The notes beneath the pieces were generated by a model, which was not told the DNA's origin, did not search any database, and worked only from the letters and a program-made list of their open reading frames with translations. 23,874 nt of DNA from JBBSGC01 sp038254525 (GTDB lineage: Bacteria; Actinomycetota; Actinomycetes; Propionibacteriales; Nocardioidaceae). The stretch spans positions 1-23,874 of the forward strand of contig JBBSGC010000014.1 in the NCBI GenBank assembly GCA_038254525.1, written 5' to 3'. The position numbers were made by a program, and so were the translations under genes. This document shows positions 8,176 to 16,435 of the stretch, one piece after another; position 1 is the first letter of the stretch; every line of letters starts with the position of its first letter.

Positions 8176-8606
8176 GCGAACCCCCGCTGGCCCACGGCAT
8201 CCGGGCCAGTGACGGCGAACGTGAGGTGGTGGCCGAGGCGCTGCGCACTGCCTACGCGGAGGGCCGGCTCGACGTCGCGGAGCTGGACGCCCGGCTGTCT
8301 GCCGCCCTCACCGCCACGTACCGAGACCAGCTGCCCGCGCTGCTCGGCGACCTGCCGGCCGGCGCAAGCGCCCCGCGCGGGTCGGTCAACAGCTCGCCGG
8401 GTCGGTGGCCGGCCTTCCCGGCAAGCATTCTCGTGTTCGTCGTCCTGACCAGCGGTGTGCTCGTGGCCCATGGCGCACCGCCGTTCCCGGCGTTCTGGCT
8501 GCTCGGCGTCTGGCTATTGCGGAAGCGGCGCCGCGGAGCGACGAGCCCGGACGTCCGTCCCTGGGTCAGAGGACGGGCAGGAGCCGGTCCAGCTCGTACT
8601 GGGTGA
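8172..8606 (+). CDS. DUF1707 small membrane protein, coupled to PadR
   Basis: The 144-residue protein starts with a DUF1707 domain (RASDGEREVVAEALRTAYAE, then RLDVAELDARLSAAL and LPALLGDLP; residues 10-62), a short helical module common in actinobacterial membrane proteins whose biochemical role is unknown. Two hydrophobic segments follow at about 83-100 and 105-117, then a basic stop (RKRRR), so it should sit in the cytoplasmic membrane. It overlaps padR by four bases (ATGA) and is likely its regulatory partner or target. Its last 41 bases overlap the 3' end of the convergent glutamine synthetase gene. Confidence 0.88.
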   Translation: MSEPPLAHGIRASDGEREVVAEALRTAYAEGRLDVAELDARLSAALTATYRDQLPALLGDLPAGASAPRGSVNSSPGRWPAFPASILVFVVLTSGVLVAHGAPPFPAFWLLGVWLLRKRRRGATSPDVRPWVRGRAGAGPARTG

Positions 8607-9903
8607 CCTGACGTCGGTAGTCGTGCCATTCCTGGCGCTTGTTGCGCAGGAAGAAGTCGAAGACGTGCTCGCCAAGGGTCTCCGCGACAAGCTCGCTGGA
8701 CTCCATGAGCCGGATCGCCTCGTCCAGGTTGTGCGGCAGCGGGGCGATCCCGAGCGCCCGGCGCTCCCCCTCGGTCAGCGACCACACATCGTCCTCGGCC
8801 TCGCGCGGCAGCTCGTAGCCGCCGGCGATGCCCTTCATCCCGGCCGCCATGATCAGCGCATAAGCCAGATAGGGGTTGCATGCCGAGTCGATCGAACGCA
8901 GCTCCACCCGGGTCGACTGGCCCTTTGCCGGCTTGTACATCGGAACTCGGATCAACGCCGAGCGGTTGTTGTGTCCCCAGCAGACATAGGCCGGGGCCTC
9001 TCCGCCACCGATCAGCCGCTTGTAGGAGTTGACCCACTGGTTGGTGACCGCCGTGATCTCGGCGGCGTGCGCGAGCAAACCCGCGATGAACGAGCGGCCC
9101 ACCTTCGACAGCTGGTACTCCGCACCCGGCTCGTAGAACGCGTTGCGGTCACCCTCGAACAGCGACACGTGCGTGTGCATCCCCGAGCCCGGGTGGTCGG
9201 CGAACGGCTTCGGCATGAACGACGCGTACACACCTTGCGCCAGCGCCACCTCCCGGACCACGACCCGGAACGTCATGATGTTGTCGGCCGTGGACAGCGC
9301 GTCGGCGTAACGCAGGTCGATCTCCTGTTGGCCGGGGGCGCCTTCGTGGTGGCTGAACTCCACCGAGATGCCCATCGCCTCGAGCATCGTGATGACCTCC
9401 CGGCGGAAGTCGCGCCCCGCCGCGTGGGCGGTGTGGTCGAAGTAGCCGCTGTAGTCGATCGGCGTCGGTGAGCCACCCTGCTCGTGGGCGCGCTCGAACA
9501 AGAAGAACTCGACCTCGGGGTGGGTGTAGAAGGTGAAGCCGAGGTCGGCCGCCTTCGTGAGACTGCGTTTCAGGACGAACCGGGGGTCGGCATAGGAAGG
9601 GGAGCCGTCGGGCATCACGATGTCGCAGAACATCCGCGCGGTCGCCGGACCGTCGCCCCGCCACGGCAGGATCTGGAACGTCGAGGGGTCCGGCTTGGCG
9701 AGCATGTCGGCCTCGTAGACGCGGGCGAACCCCTCGATCGCCGAGCCGTCGAACCCGATGCCCTCGTCGAACGCGGCCTCCAGCTCCGCAGGCGCGACCG
9801 CGACCGACTTGAGGAAGCCGAGCACGTCGGTGAACCACAGTCGTACGAACCGGACGTCGCGCTCTTCGAGCGAGCGCAGCACGAAGTCCTCTTGCTTGCC
9901 CAT
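8566..9903 (-). CDS. glnA2: Type I glutamine synthetase, GlnA2 class
   Basis: This family makes glutamine from glutamate, ammonia and ATP; actinobacterial GlnA2 can differ in substrate or be secondary. The 445-residue protein contains GIGFDGSAIEGFA at 48-60, metal/glutamate ligands in HPEVEFF (Glu130, Glu132) and HHEGAPGQQE (Glu187, Glu194), and GMHTHVS (His243). It also has the ATP-side NRSALIRVP, ELRSIDSACNPYLAYA, and FDFFLRNKR near the C-terminus. It closely resembles M. tuberculosis GlnA2 over its whole length. Where adenylylated enzymes have NLYDLP, this one has DVWSLT, so the modifiable Tyr is Trp374. The neighbouring GlnE therefore should not act on it. GACACT six bases before the ATG may be a weak -10 of a leaderless transcript. 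Confidence 0.95.
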   Translation of the reverse strand: MGKQEDFVLRSLEERDVRFVRLWFTDVLGFLKSVAVAPAELEAAFDEGIGFDGSAIEGFARVYEADMLAKPDPSTFQILPWRGDGPATARMFCDIVMPDGSPSYADPRFVLKRSLTKAADLGFTFYTHPEVEFFLFERAHEQGGSPTPIDYSGYFDHTAHAAGRDFRREVITMLEAMGISVEFSHHEGAPGQQEIDLRYADALSTADNIMTFRVVVREVALAQGVYASFMPKPFADHPGSGMHTHVSLFEGDRNAFYEPGAEYQLSKVGRSFIAGLLAHAAEITAVTNQWVNSYKRLIGGGEAPAYVCWGHNNRSALIRVPMYKPAKGQSTRVELRSIDSACNPYLAYALIMAAGMKGIAGGYELPREAEDDVWSLTEGERRALGIAPLPHNLDEAIRLMESSELVAETLGEHVFDFFLRNKRQEWHDYRRQVTQYELDRLLPVL

Positions 9904-10019
9904 GGGGTCAGTGTCGCGGTGCAGTGTTACGCCGATGTTTCACGCCTCCTGCGCCTGATCGGCTGCGCCCACGTGCGTGGGGGCGCCGCGCTGCGGGTCT
10001 GCAGCAGTACGGTCGGCTC

Positions 10020-10946
10020 GTGCACTTGCTCCGGAGCAGCCGAACGGCCGGGGCTGTGCTGGCGCTGGCCCTGACCGCCTCCGCGTCGACTGTCGCCGCG
10101 ACGCCTCTCGACGCCCGGGGCCCGGTCGGCGTAGCCCACTCGAGGACGAGCCCGACCGGCCGGCCGCAGCTGCCGCTCGGCGGGCGCACGATCTTCCCGC
10201 GCTACCGGCTCGTCGCCTTCTACGGCACGGCGGGCACCGGGTCGCTCGGGGTGCTCGGCGAGGCGCCACCGGGCCGGATCACCGAGCGGCTGCGCAGAGT
10301 CGCCCACCACTACCGCGGCGGACACCGGAAAGTCCAGATCGTCTACGAGCTGATCGTCGCGGTCGCCGACGGCAGCCCGGGCGCCGACGGCAGCTACAGC
10401 CACTTCATCGATCGCGCCGCAGTGCGGCGCTACGTCACTGCGGCGCGGCGCAACTCGGCGCTGCTGGTGCTCGACATCCAGCCGGGGCGGTCGTCGTTCC
10501 TGCCCGCCGCCCGGCACTTTGCGTGGGCGCTGCGCAAGCCATGGGTCGGCCTGGCTCTGGACCCGGAGTGGCGGATGCGGCCGGGGCAGGTGCCCGGTCA
10601 GACCGTCGGGCACGTCGGTGCCGAAGAGGTCAACCGGGTCTCCTCCTGGCTTGCGGCACTGACCCGCCGGCACGACCTGCCGGAGAAGGTCTTCATGCTC
10701 CACCAGTTCCGCACCGACATGGTTCGGCACATCGGCGCCGTCAAGAAGCCAAAGGCACTGGCGATGATCCAGCACGTCGATGGCTTCGGGACTCGGCACC
10801 AGAAGCTCGCCACCTATCGCGCTGTCGAACGCAGCGACAAGTTCGCCATGGGCTTCAAGCTGTTCTACGACGAGGACACCCATCGCTTCCGTCCGCGCGA
10901 GGTGCTGCGGCTGCGGCCCCGCGTCGACTACGTCAGCTACCAGTAG
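10020..10946 (+). CDS. Secreted protein of unknown function
   Basis: I do not recognise a characterised family. From the GTG at 10020 the product has 308 residues and begins with a Sec-type signal (LLRSSRTAG, hydrophobic AVLALALTASASTVAA), with cleavage likely near residue 25-30. The mature part is rich in short hydrophobic strands alternating with helices, for example YRLVAFYGTAGTGSLGVLG, VQIVYELIVAVAD, SALLVLDIQPG, PWVGLALDPEW and KVFMLHQFRTDM. This pattern would suit a TIM-barrel or glycosidase-like fold, but no catalytic motif can be named. The frame is open upstream to 9924, so the start is uncertain. It ends 37 bases before nadE. Confidence 0.7.
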   Translation: MHLLRSSRTAGAVLALALTASASTVAATPLDARGPVGVAHSRTSPTGRPQLPLGGRTIFPRYRLVAFYGTAGTGSLGVLGEAPPGRITERLRRVAHHYRGGHRKVQIVYELIVAVADGSPGADGSYSHFIDRAAVRRYVTAARRNSALLVLDIQPGRSSFLPAARHFAWALRKPWVGLALDPEWRMRPGQVPGQTVGHVGAEEVNRVSSWLAALTRRHDLPEKVFMLHQFRTDMVRHIGAVKKPKALAMIQHVDGFGTRHQKLATYRAVERSDKFAMGFKLFYDEDTHRFRPREVLRLRPRVDYVSYQ

Positions 10947-10970
10947 CACGCCGTCCGGCTGACCCCGCAC

Positions 10971-10976
10971 TACGCT
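10971..10976 (+). promoter_or_regulatory. -10 box of nadE, leaderless type
   Basis: TACGCT (TANNNT) is followed by seven bases and then the GTG start of nadE, with no ribosome binding site in between. The same geometry occurs at map and glnE. Confidence 0.45.
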
Positions 10977-10983
10977 CGACGGC

Positions 10984-12741
10984 GTGCCTCCCCTGCGACT
11001 GGCCCTGGCCCAGGTGGACGCCACCGTCGGCGACCTGGAGGGCAACGCCGACCGCGTCGTCGCGTGGTCGCACCGCGCCGCCGCTCAGCACGCGCAGGTG
11101 GTCGCCTTTCCCGAGATGGTGCTCACCGGCTACCCCATCGAGGACCTCGCGCTGCGCGCCTCGTTCGTCGAGGCCTCGCAGGCAACGCTGCGGGACGTGG
11201 CGAGCCGGCTGGCCGACGATGGGCTCGGTGATCTGGTCGTGGTGCTCGGTTTCCTCGACCGGGTGGTCGATGCGACCGACGAGCTCGGGGTCCCCAAAGG
11301 ATCGCCGCAGAACGCCGTTGCCGTCGTACAGGGCGGTCGCGTCCACGTCCGGCAGGCCAAGCACCACCTGTGGAGCTACGGCGTCTCCGACGAGTTCCGT
11401 TACTTCGTGCCCGGAGACACGGTGAACGTGGTCGGCGTGCACGGCGTCGACATCGCCTTGGCGGTGTGCGAGGACATCTGGCGGGACGGGCCGTCGGCGG
11501 CCGCTGAGGCCGCGGAGGCGGGACTCCTGCTGGTCGTCAACGCGTCGCCGTTCGAGCGGGCGAAGGACGACATCCGGTTCGAGCTCTGCGCTCGGCGGGC
11601 GCGGGAGGGCAAGGCCGTCCTTGCGTACGTGAACATGGTCGGTGGTCAAGACGAGCTGGTCTTCGACGGCGACTCGCTGATCGTGGGGCCCGACGGCGAG
11701 CAGCTGGCGCGAGCCACCCAGTTCCAGGAGGAGCTGCTGGTCGTCGACCTCGACCTGCCCGCGGCGACCACGTCGATGCCCGAGGCGCAGACGCGCTTCG
11801 CCGGGCTTCGCGTGCGCCGCACCGTGCTGTCGACCGACCCGCTGCCTCGGCCTGACCCGGTACCTGTGCCTCGAGAGTCGCCCGAGCGGCTCGACGAACT
11901 GGGTGAGATCTGGGCGGCGATCTCGCTGGGCCTGCGTGACTACGTCCGCAAGAATGGTTTCCGCTCGGTGCTCATGGGGCTGTCGGGTGGCATCGACTCC
12001 AGTGTGGTGGCGGCGCTGTCCTGCGACGCGATCGGTGCCGAGCACGTCTATGGCATCTCAAACCCCTCGGCATGGTCCAGCGAGCACTCCATCGACGACG
12101 CGGCCGAGCTGGCCAAGCGCACCGGGCTGACCATGACCACGGTGCCGATTGCACCGATCGTGGCTGCGTTCGAGGATGCCGTCGACGTCGACGGGCTGGC
12201 TGCGGAGAACCTGCAGGCGCGCGTGCGCGCGGTGACCTGGATGGCGCTGTCCAACCAGCACGGGCATCTGGTGCTCGCCTGCGGCAACAAGTCGGAGCTG
12301 GCGACTGGTTACTCGACCATCTACGGCGACGCCGTCGGCGGCTTCGCGCCCATCAAGGACGTGCCCAAGACCCTTGTCTGGGAGCTGGCCAGGTGGCGCA
12401 ACGCGCAGGCCGAGCGCTGCGGGGGGACCCCACCGATCCCCGAGCACGCGATCCGCAAGCCACCGAGCGCCGAGCTGCGCCCCGGTCAGCTCGACAGTGA
12501 CTCGCTGCCGCCGTACGCCGTGCTCGACGCCGTGCTGGACGCCTACGTCGAGCAGGACCACGGCTCCGCGGAGCTGGTCGCCGCCGGTTTCGACCCGGCG
12601 ATGGTCGGGCGGGTCCTCACGCTGGTCGACCGGGCCGAGTACAAGCGCCGGCAGTACCCCCCTGGGCCGAAGGTCTCAGTGCGCAACTTCGGCCGCGACC
12701 GCCGGCTGCCGATCACCAACGCCTGGCGCGAGCAGCTCTGA
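10984..12741 (+). CDS. nadE: Glutamine-dependent NAD+ synthetase
   Basis: NadE makes NAD+ from deamido-NAD+, ATP and glutamine-derived ammonia, the last step of NAD synthesis. The 585-residue protein has two domains. The N-terminal nitrilase-type glutaminase has the Glu-Lys-Cys triad: Glu44 in FPEMVLTGY, Lys126 in AKHHLWSYG, Cys162 in AVCEDIWRDG. The C-terminal ATP-pyrophosphatase synthetase has the P-loop SGGIDSS at 334-340 and GNKSELATGYSTIYGD further on. Its length fits the two-domain actinobacterial form. The GTG at 10984 is chosen because the family start (LRLALAQVDATVGD) follows at once and a -10 box sits at leaderless spacing. The gene stands alone between the secreted protein and panB. 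Confidence 0.96.
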   Translation: MPPLRLALAQVDATVGDLEGNADRVVAWSHRAAAQHAQVVAFPEMVLTGYPIEDLALRASFVEASQATLRDVASRLADDGLGDLVVVLGFLDRVVDATDELGVPKGSPQNAVAVVQGGRVHVRQAKHHLWSYGVSDEFRYFVPGDTVNVVGVHGVDIALAVCEDIWRDGPSAAAEAAEAGLLLVVNASPFERAKDDIRFELCARRAREGKAVLAYVNMVGGQDELVFDGDSLIVGPDGEQLARATQFQEELLVVDLDLPAATTSMPEAQTRFAGLRVRRTVLSTDPLPRPDPVPVPRESPERLDELGEIWAAISLGLRDYVRKNGFRSVLMGLSGGIDSSVVAALSCDAIGAEHVYGISNPSAWSSEHSIDDAAELAKRTGLTMTTVPIAPIVAAFEDAVDVDGLAAENLQARVRAVTWMALSNQHGHLVLACGNKSELATGYSTIYGDAVGGFAPIKDVPKTLVWELARWRNAQAERCGGTPPIPEHAIRKPPSAELRPGQLDSDSLPPYAVLDAVLDAYVEQDHGSAELVAAGFDPAMVGRVLTLVDRAEYKRRQYPPGPKVSVRNFGRDRRLPITNAWREQL

Positions 12742-12746
12742 CGGAC

Positions 12747-12786
12747 GGCAGTCAGAAACTCACGCACGGGCAGTCAGAAACTCACG
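12747..12786. repeat. Tandem pair of an 18-base motif, 22-base period
   Basis: GGCAGTCAGAAACTCACG occurs at 12747-12764 and again, identically, at 12769-12786, separated by CACG, and starts five bases after the nadE stop. On the other strand it reads CGTGAGTTTCTGACTGCC twice. It lies in the 96-base gap before panB. Its function is unknown; it could be a regulatory or interspersed repeat. Confidence 0.75.
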
Positions 12787-12837
12787 GACGGGCGGGGGGC
12801 GGTGTCGCCCAGAGGCGGCGCGTGCCAGCCTGAGCAG

Positions 12838-13692
12838 ATGAGCGACGAACCCGCCCCGTACGGCAGCGACGCGGACGCCGTCCCCGCACCGGTGAAGCGG
12901 GTGCGGGTGCATCACCTGCAGCAGATGAAGGAGCGCGGTGCGAAGTGGGCGATGCTCACCTCGTACGACCAGTACACCGCCGAGGTCTTCGACGAGGCCG
13001 GGATCCCCGTACTTCTGGTCGGCGACTCGGCCTCCAACAACGTCTACGGCAACTCGACCTCCCTGCCGGTCACCGTCGACGAGCTGATCCCGCTTGTGCG
13101 GGCCGTCACGCGCTCCGCACGAAGCGCGCTGGTGGTGGCCGACCTCCCGTTCGGGTCCTACCAGGCGTCGCCCGAACAGGCGTTCCACACCGCCGTCCGC
13201 TTCATGAAGGAAGCCGGCGCACACGCGGTCAAACTTGAGGGCGGCCGGCCGGTGACTGCGCATGTCCGGCTGCTCAGCGACGTCGGCATCCCGGTCATGG
13301 CGCACATCGGCTTCACGCCGCAGTCCGAGCACCGCCTCGGGGGCTACCGGGTGCAGGGCCGCGGCGCCGCTGCCCAGGAGCTCATCGAGGCCGCCGACGA
13401 GCTGGCGGCGGCCGGCGCCTTCGCCCTGGTCATGGAGATGGTGCCGAGCGACGTGGCCGCCGAGATCACCAAGCGGCTGGCGATCCCCACGATCGGCATC
13501 GGTGCGGGTCCCGGCTGCGACGCTCAGGTGCTGGTCTGGCAGGACATGGCCGGCCTGCGCGCCGGTCGGCTGCCACGCTTCGTCAAGCAGTACGCCGACG
13601 TGCGCGGCGAGCTGCTGCGGGCGGCCCGCGCGTACGCCGGGGAGGTGGCCGACGGGACCTTCCCCGCGTCGGAACACGGGTTCGAGAGCTAG
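12838..13692 (+). CDS. panB: 3-methyl-2-oxobutanoate hydroxymethyltransferase
   Basis: PanB transfers a hydroxymethyl group from methylene-tetrahydrofolate to ketoisovalerate, giving ketopantoate for pantothenate and CoA. The 284-residue protein shows MLTSYDQYTAEVFDEAG, VGDSASNNVYGN (metal Asp), VVADLPFGSYQ (metal Asp), VKLEGG (metal Glu), MAHIGFTPQS, VMEMVPSD (catalytic Glu) and IPTIGIGAGPGCDAQVLVWQD. The first ~20 residues are an acidic, family-variable leader. ATG 12838 is preferred; a GTG at 12802 is in frame. No good ribosome binding site precedes either. The stop codon shares the palindrome CTAG with the stop of the convergent gene. Confidence 0.95.
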   Translation: MSDEPAPYGSDADAVPAPVKRVRVHHLQQMKERGAKWAMLTSYDQYTAEVFDEAGIPVLLVGDSASNNVYGNSTSLPVTVDELIPLVRAVTRSARSALVVADLPFGSYQASPEQAFHTAVRFMKEAGAHAVKLEGGRPVTAHVRLLSDVGIPVMAHIGFTPQSEHRLGGYRVQGRGAAAQELIEAADELAAAGAFALVMEMVPSDVAAEITKRLAIPTIGIGAGPGCDAQVLVWQDMAGLRAGRLPRFVKQYADVRGELLRAARAYAGEVADGTFPASEHGFES

Positions 13693-14432
13693 ACCGGCAG
13701 GCCGGTGTCGCCGAGCTGCTCCAGCAGGACCGAGCGCGCCTGAGCCAGCGACGGGCCGTACCAGGTGAGGTGCCGGCCGGACACCAGGGCTGCCGGGGTG
13801 GGCGCAAAGGCTTCGGGCCCGTCGGAGGCGGTGAAGCGGTACGGCTCGTCCGGCAACACCACGAGGTCGACCGGTGGCAGCGCGTCCAGGTCGATGCGTG
13901 GGTAGCGCTGCGTTTCGTGGGCGAGCGCGTTGTCGATGCCCAGCCGGTCCAGCACGTCCCCGGCGAAGGTGTCGCGGCCCAGCGCCATCCATGGGCGCCG
14001 CCAGATCGGCACCACGGCCCGCCGTCGGCGGCCGGTGAACGGCTCGCGCCACTGCGCACCGGCCCGCGTCAGCCAGTCGGCATGCGCGACGCCGAGTGCG
14101 GCCAGCAGCGCCGCGAGCTGGTCCAGGGCCTGCGGCACTGTCTGCGGGTCGGTGACCCAGGTGCGGATACCCGCGCGCTCGAGCTCGGCGACGTCCTGCG
14201 CCCGGTTCTCCTCGGTGTTGACGACGACCAGGTCAGGCTCGAGCGCCCGGACGGCTGCCAGGTCGGGGTTCTTGGTCCCCCGCACGCGCGCCACATCGAG
14301 GTCCGCCGGATGCGTGCACCAGTCCGTGGCGCCGACCAGCAGGCCAGGGGCGCTGACGGCGATGGACTCGGTCAGCGACGGCACCAGCGAGACGACCCGC
14401 CGTGGGCGCCAGGTAGGAGGCCGGTCAGACAT
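13689..14432 (-). CDS. Cytoplasmic helical-backbone metal-receptor (BtuF/TroA-like) protein
   Basis: The 247-residue protein belongs to the periplasmic-binding-protein III fold that includes BtuF and siderophore receptors. Signatures are RVVSLVPSLTESI, LVGATDWCTHP, RGTKNPDLAAVRALEPDLVVVNTEENR, the long linker helix QALDQLAALLAALG, and VVLPDEPYRF. It has no signal peptide or lipobox, so it should act in the cytoplasm, unlike transporter receptors. The Cys in DWCTHP may be a ligand. Its start overlaps the end of npdG by eight bases, so the two are co-transcribed. Its stop overlaps that of panB. The substrate is not shown by the sequence; cobalamin or a metal chelate is possible. Confidence 0.8.
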   Translation of the reverse strand: MSDRPPTWRPRRVVSLVPSLTESIAVSAPGLLVGATDWCTHPADLDVARVRGTKNPDLAAVRALEPDLVVVNTEENRAQDVAELERAGIRTWVTDPQTVPQALDQLAALLAALGVAHADWLTRAGAQWREPFTGRRRRAVVPIWRRPWMALGRDTFAGDVLDRLGIDNALAHETQRYPRIDLDALPPVDLVVLPDEPYRFTASDGPEAFAPTPAALVSGRHLTWYGPSLAQARSVLLEQLGDTGLPV

Positions 14433-15072
14433 CGGTGACCCGGATGCCCGCGTGGGCTCGGTAGCGCCGGTTGACCGCTATCAGGTTGGCGGTGAGCGCC
14501 TCGACCTGACCGGCGTTTCGCAGTCGTCCGGCATAGATGCCGCGCATGCCGGGAATCGCCTCGACCAGACCGATCACCGTGTCGGTCGCCTCCCGCACGT
14601 CGCCCACCACCAGCACGTCCATGTCGAAGGACGCCACCTCGAGATCGGCCAACCGTACGGCTGACACGTGGTGGAAGGCGCCGACGACAGTGGCCTTCGG
14701 CAACAGCAGCTGCGCCTGCTGGGCAGCGCTCCCCTCCGGAACGGCCAGGGCGAACGGGCCGTGGGCATCGAAACCCAGTGGGTTGACGCAGTCGACCACG
14801 AGCTTGCCGGCGCTGTGTGCGGCAAGGGCACCGACGGTGTCGCCGTGCGCCGCCCACGGCACGGTGACCACCAGCAGCTCAGCCCGGGCGGCGACCGAGG
14901 CGTTGTCATCCCCGACGACCCCCCGGCCGATCCGGCTGGCCAGCGAGGCAGCGCGGCCACGGTCGCGGGAGCCCACCAGCACCTGCCTGCCCGCCGCAGC
15001 CCAACGGGTCGCCAGTCCCAGGCCCTGTGGGCCGGTCCCGCCGATGATGCCGATGATGCTCCCCTGGTCCAT
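14425..15072 (-). CDS. npdG: F420-dependent NADP+ oxidoreductase (F420H2:NADP+)
   Basis: This enzyme exchanges hydride between coenzyme F420 and NADP(H). The 215-residue protein opens with IIGIIGGTGPQGLGLA (residues 6-21), a dinucleotide-binding Rossmann motif, and VLVGSRDRGRA, whose Ser-Arg suits the 2'-phosphate of NADP. Also seen are LVVTVPWAAHGDTV, LVVDCVNPLGF and GAFHHVSAVRLADLE, which matches the F420-contact region of Fno proteins. ATG 15072 gives the family start and has GAGAGG seven bases upstream; the frame is open further up without support. It is the first gene of a two-gene operon with the BtuF-like protein and is divergent from the MFS gene. Confidence 0.9.
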   Translation of the reverse strand: MDQGSIIGIIGGTGPQGLGLATRWAAAGRQVLVGSRDRGRAASLASRIGRGVVGDDNASVAARAELLVVTVPWAAHGDTVGALAAHSAGKLVVDCVNPLGFDAHGPFALAVPEGSAAQQAQLLLPKATVVGAFHHVSAVRLADLEVASFDMDVLVVGDVREATDTVIGLVEAIPGMRGIYAGRLRNAGQVEALTANLIAVNRRYRAHAGIRVTDV

Positions 15073-15137
15073 CCCGCATCCTCTCAGCGCAGAAACGGCT
15101 ACGCGCGCGGGTGCACCCTGTGCCACGCTGCTCGCTT

Positions 15138-16433
15138 GTGACCGATCCCGTGGGCGAGGTGCTCCCCGACGCGCTGCCGACGCGCAGCTGGCGCGTCGAC
15201 AGCCGCCCCCTTCGGGAGTCGCCGGACTTCCGGCGCATCTGGTCCTCCGGGCTGGTCACGTACCTCGGCAGCATCACCACCTACGTCGCCCTGCCGTTCC
15301 AGATCAAGCAACTGACCGGGTCGCTGGCACTGGCGGGCCTGCTGAGCGTCGTCGAGCTGGTGCCGCTGGTGGTGTTCGGGCTGTGGGGCGGGGCGATCGC
15401 CGACGCTTTCGACCGGCGCCGGACCGTCATCGCGGCCGAGTCGGTGATGCTGGTGCTGTCGGGCGCGCTGACCGCCAACGCGCTGTTGCCCGAGCCGCAC
15501 GTGTGGCCGCTGTTCGTGGTGGCCGGCCTGTTCGCCGTCGCCGACGCAACGCAGCGCCCGTCTCTCGACGCGATGATCCAGCGGGTCGTGGCGCCGGACC
15601 AGATGACGGCCGCAGGCGCGCTCTCCAGCATCCGCTACAGCATCGGCGCCATCGTCGGGCCTGCGCTCGCCGGTGTCCTGCTGACGGTCGGAGCGACGTG
15701 GATGGCGTACGGCTTCGACGTCCTCACCTACCTCGCGTCCCTGCTGATCCTGCTGCGCGTCACACATGTCTCGGCGCCGGTCGCGGACGTGGCCAGCTTG
15801 CGGGGCGTGGTGGAGGGGCTGCGCTATGCGATGGGCCGCAAAGACCTGCTGGGGACCTACGCGGTGGACGTGCTGGCGATGTTCTTCGGCATGTCGACCG
15901 CGATCTTTCCCTTCGTGGCCACCGTGCTGGACGCGCCGTGGGCGGTCGGCCTGCTCTATGCAGCGGAGAGCGTGGGGGCGCTCATCGTGTCGCTGACGTC
16001 GGGATGGACCGCCAGGGTGCACCGGCACGGCTGGGCGATCGCACTCGCGGCCAGCGCGTACGGAGCCGCGATCATCTGCTTCGGGCTGGCGCCGGACATC
16101 GAGGTCGCCCTGGTGGCGCTGGCCTGCGCCGGCGCGGCCGACATGACCAGCGGCATCTTCCGTTCAGCGGTGTGGAACTCGACGATCCCCGGTGAGCTGC
16201 GCGGCCGGCTGGCCGGGGTGGAGCTGCTGAGCTACTCGACCGGCCCGGTCCTCGGAAACGCCCGCGCAGGTCTCGTCGCGTCGGCGACGTCGGTGCGCAC
16301 CTCGATCGTCTCCGGCGGGGTGCTGTGCATGGTGTGCGTCGCAGCCGCCACCGCGGCGATGCGGGAGTTCCGCGACTACGACGGCCGCACCAGCCCGCAC
16401 GCGGCGGCCGAGCGGTCCAGCCGCTCGGGGTGA
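15138..16433 (+). CDS. MFS exporter (EntS/MFS_3-like)
   Basis: This is a major facilitator membrane protein, 431 residues from the GTG at 15138, with about ten to twelve hydrophobic segments. The N-terminal SPDFRRIWSSGLVTYLGSITTYVALPFQIKQLTGSLALAGLL is typical of the MFS_3 group that includes the enterobactin exporter EntS. The loop motif GGAIADAFDRRRTVI after segment 2 is the MFS A-type signature. A second-half loop, IPGELRGRLAGVE, matches this group. The substrate is unknown. A GTG at 15111 is also in frame; neither start has a clear ribosome binding site. The stop lies two bases from the convergent small gene. Confidence 0.85.
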   Translation: MTDPVGEVLPDALPTRSWRVDSRPLRESPDFRRIWSSGLVTYLGSITTYVALPFQIKQLTGSLALAGLLSVVELVPLVVFGLWGGAIADAFDRRRTVIAAESVMLVLSGALTANALLPEPHVWPLFVVAGLFAVADATQRPSLDAMIQRVVAPDQMTAAGALSSIRYSIGAIVGPALAGVLLTVGATWMAYGFDVLTYLASLLILLRVTHVSAPVADVASLRGVVEGLRYAMGRKDLLGTYAVDVLAMFFGMSTAIFPFVATVLDAPWAVGLLYAAESVGALIVSLTSGWTARVHRHGWAIALAASAYGAAIICFGLAPDIEVALVALACAGAADMTSGIFRSAVWNSTIPGELRGRLAGVELLSYSTGPVLGNARAGLVASATSVRTSIVSGGVLCMVCVAAATAAMREFRDYDGRTSPHAAAERSSRSG

Positions 16434-16435
16434 GG

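Noticed and set aside
9977..11425. A 482-codon plus-strand open frame
   Set aside because: It runs across the end of the secreted protein gene into nadE out of frame and has shadow-type composition.
1083..16433. Light- or defence-system island around the MerR/B12 gene
   Set aside because: Neighbours are NHEJ, WhiB and glnE genes with ordinary actinobacterial character; no effector genes support a defence system.
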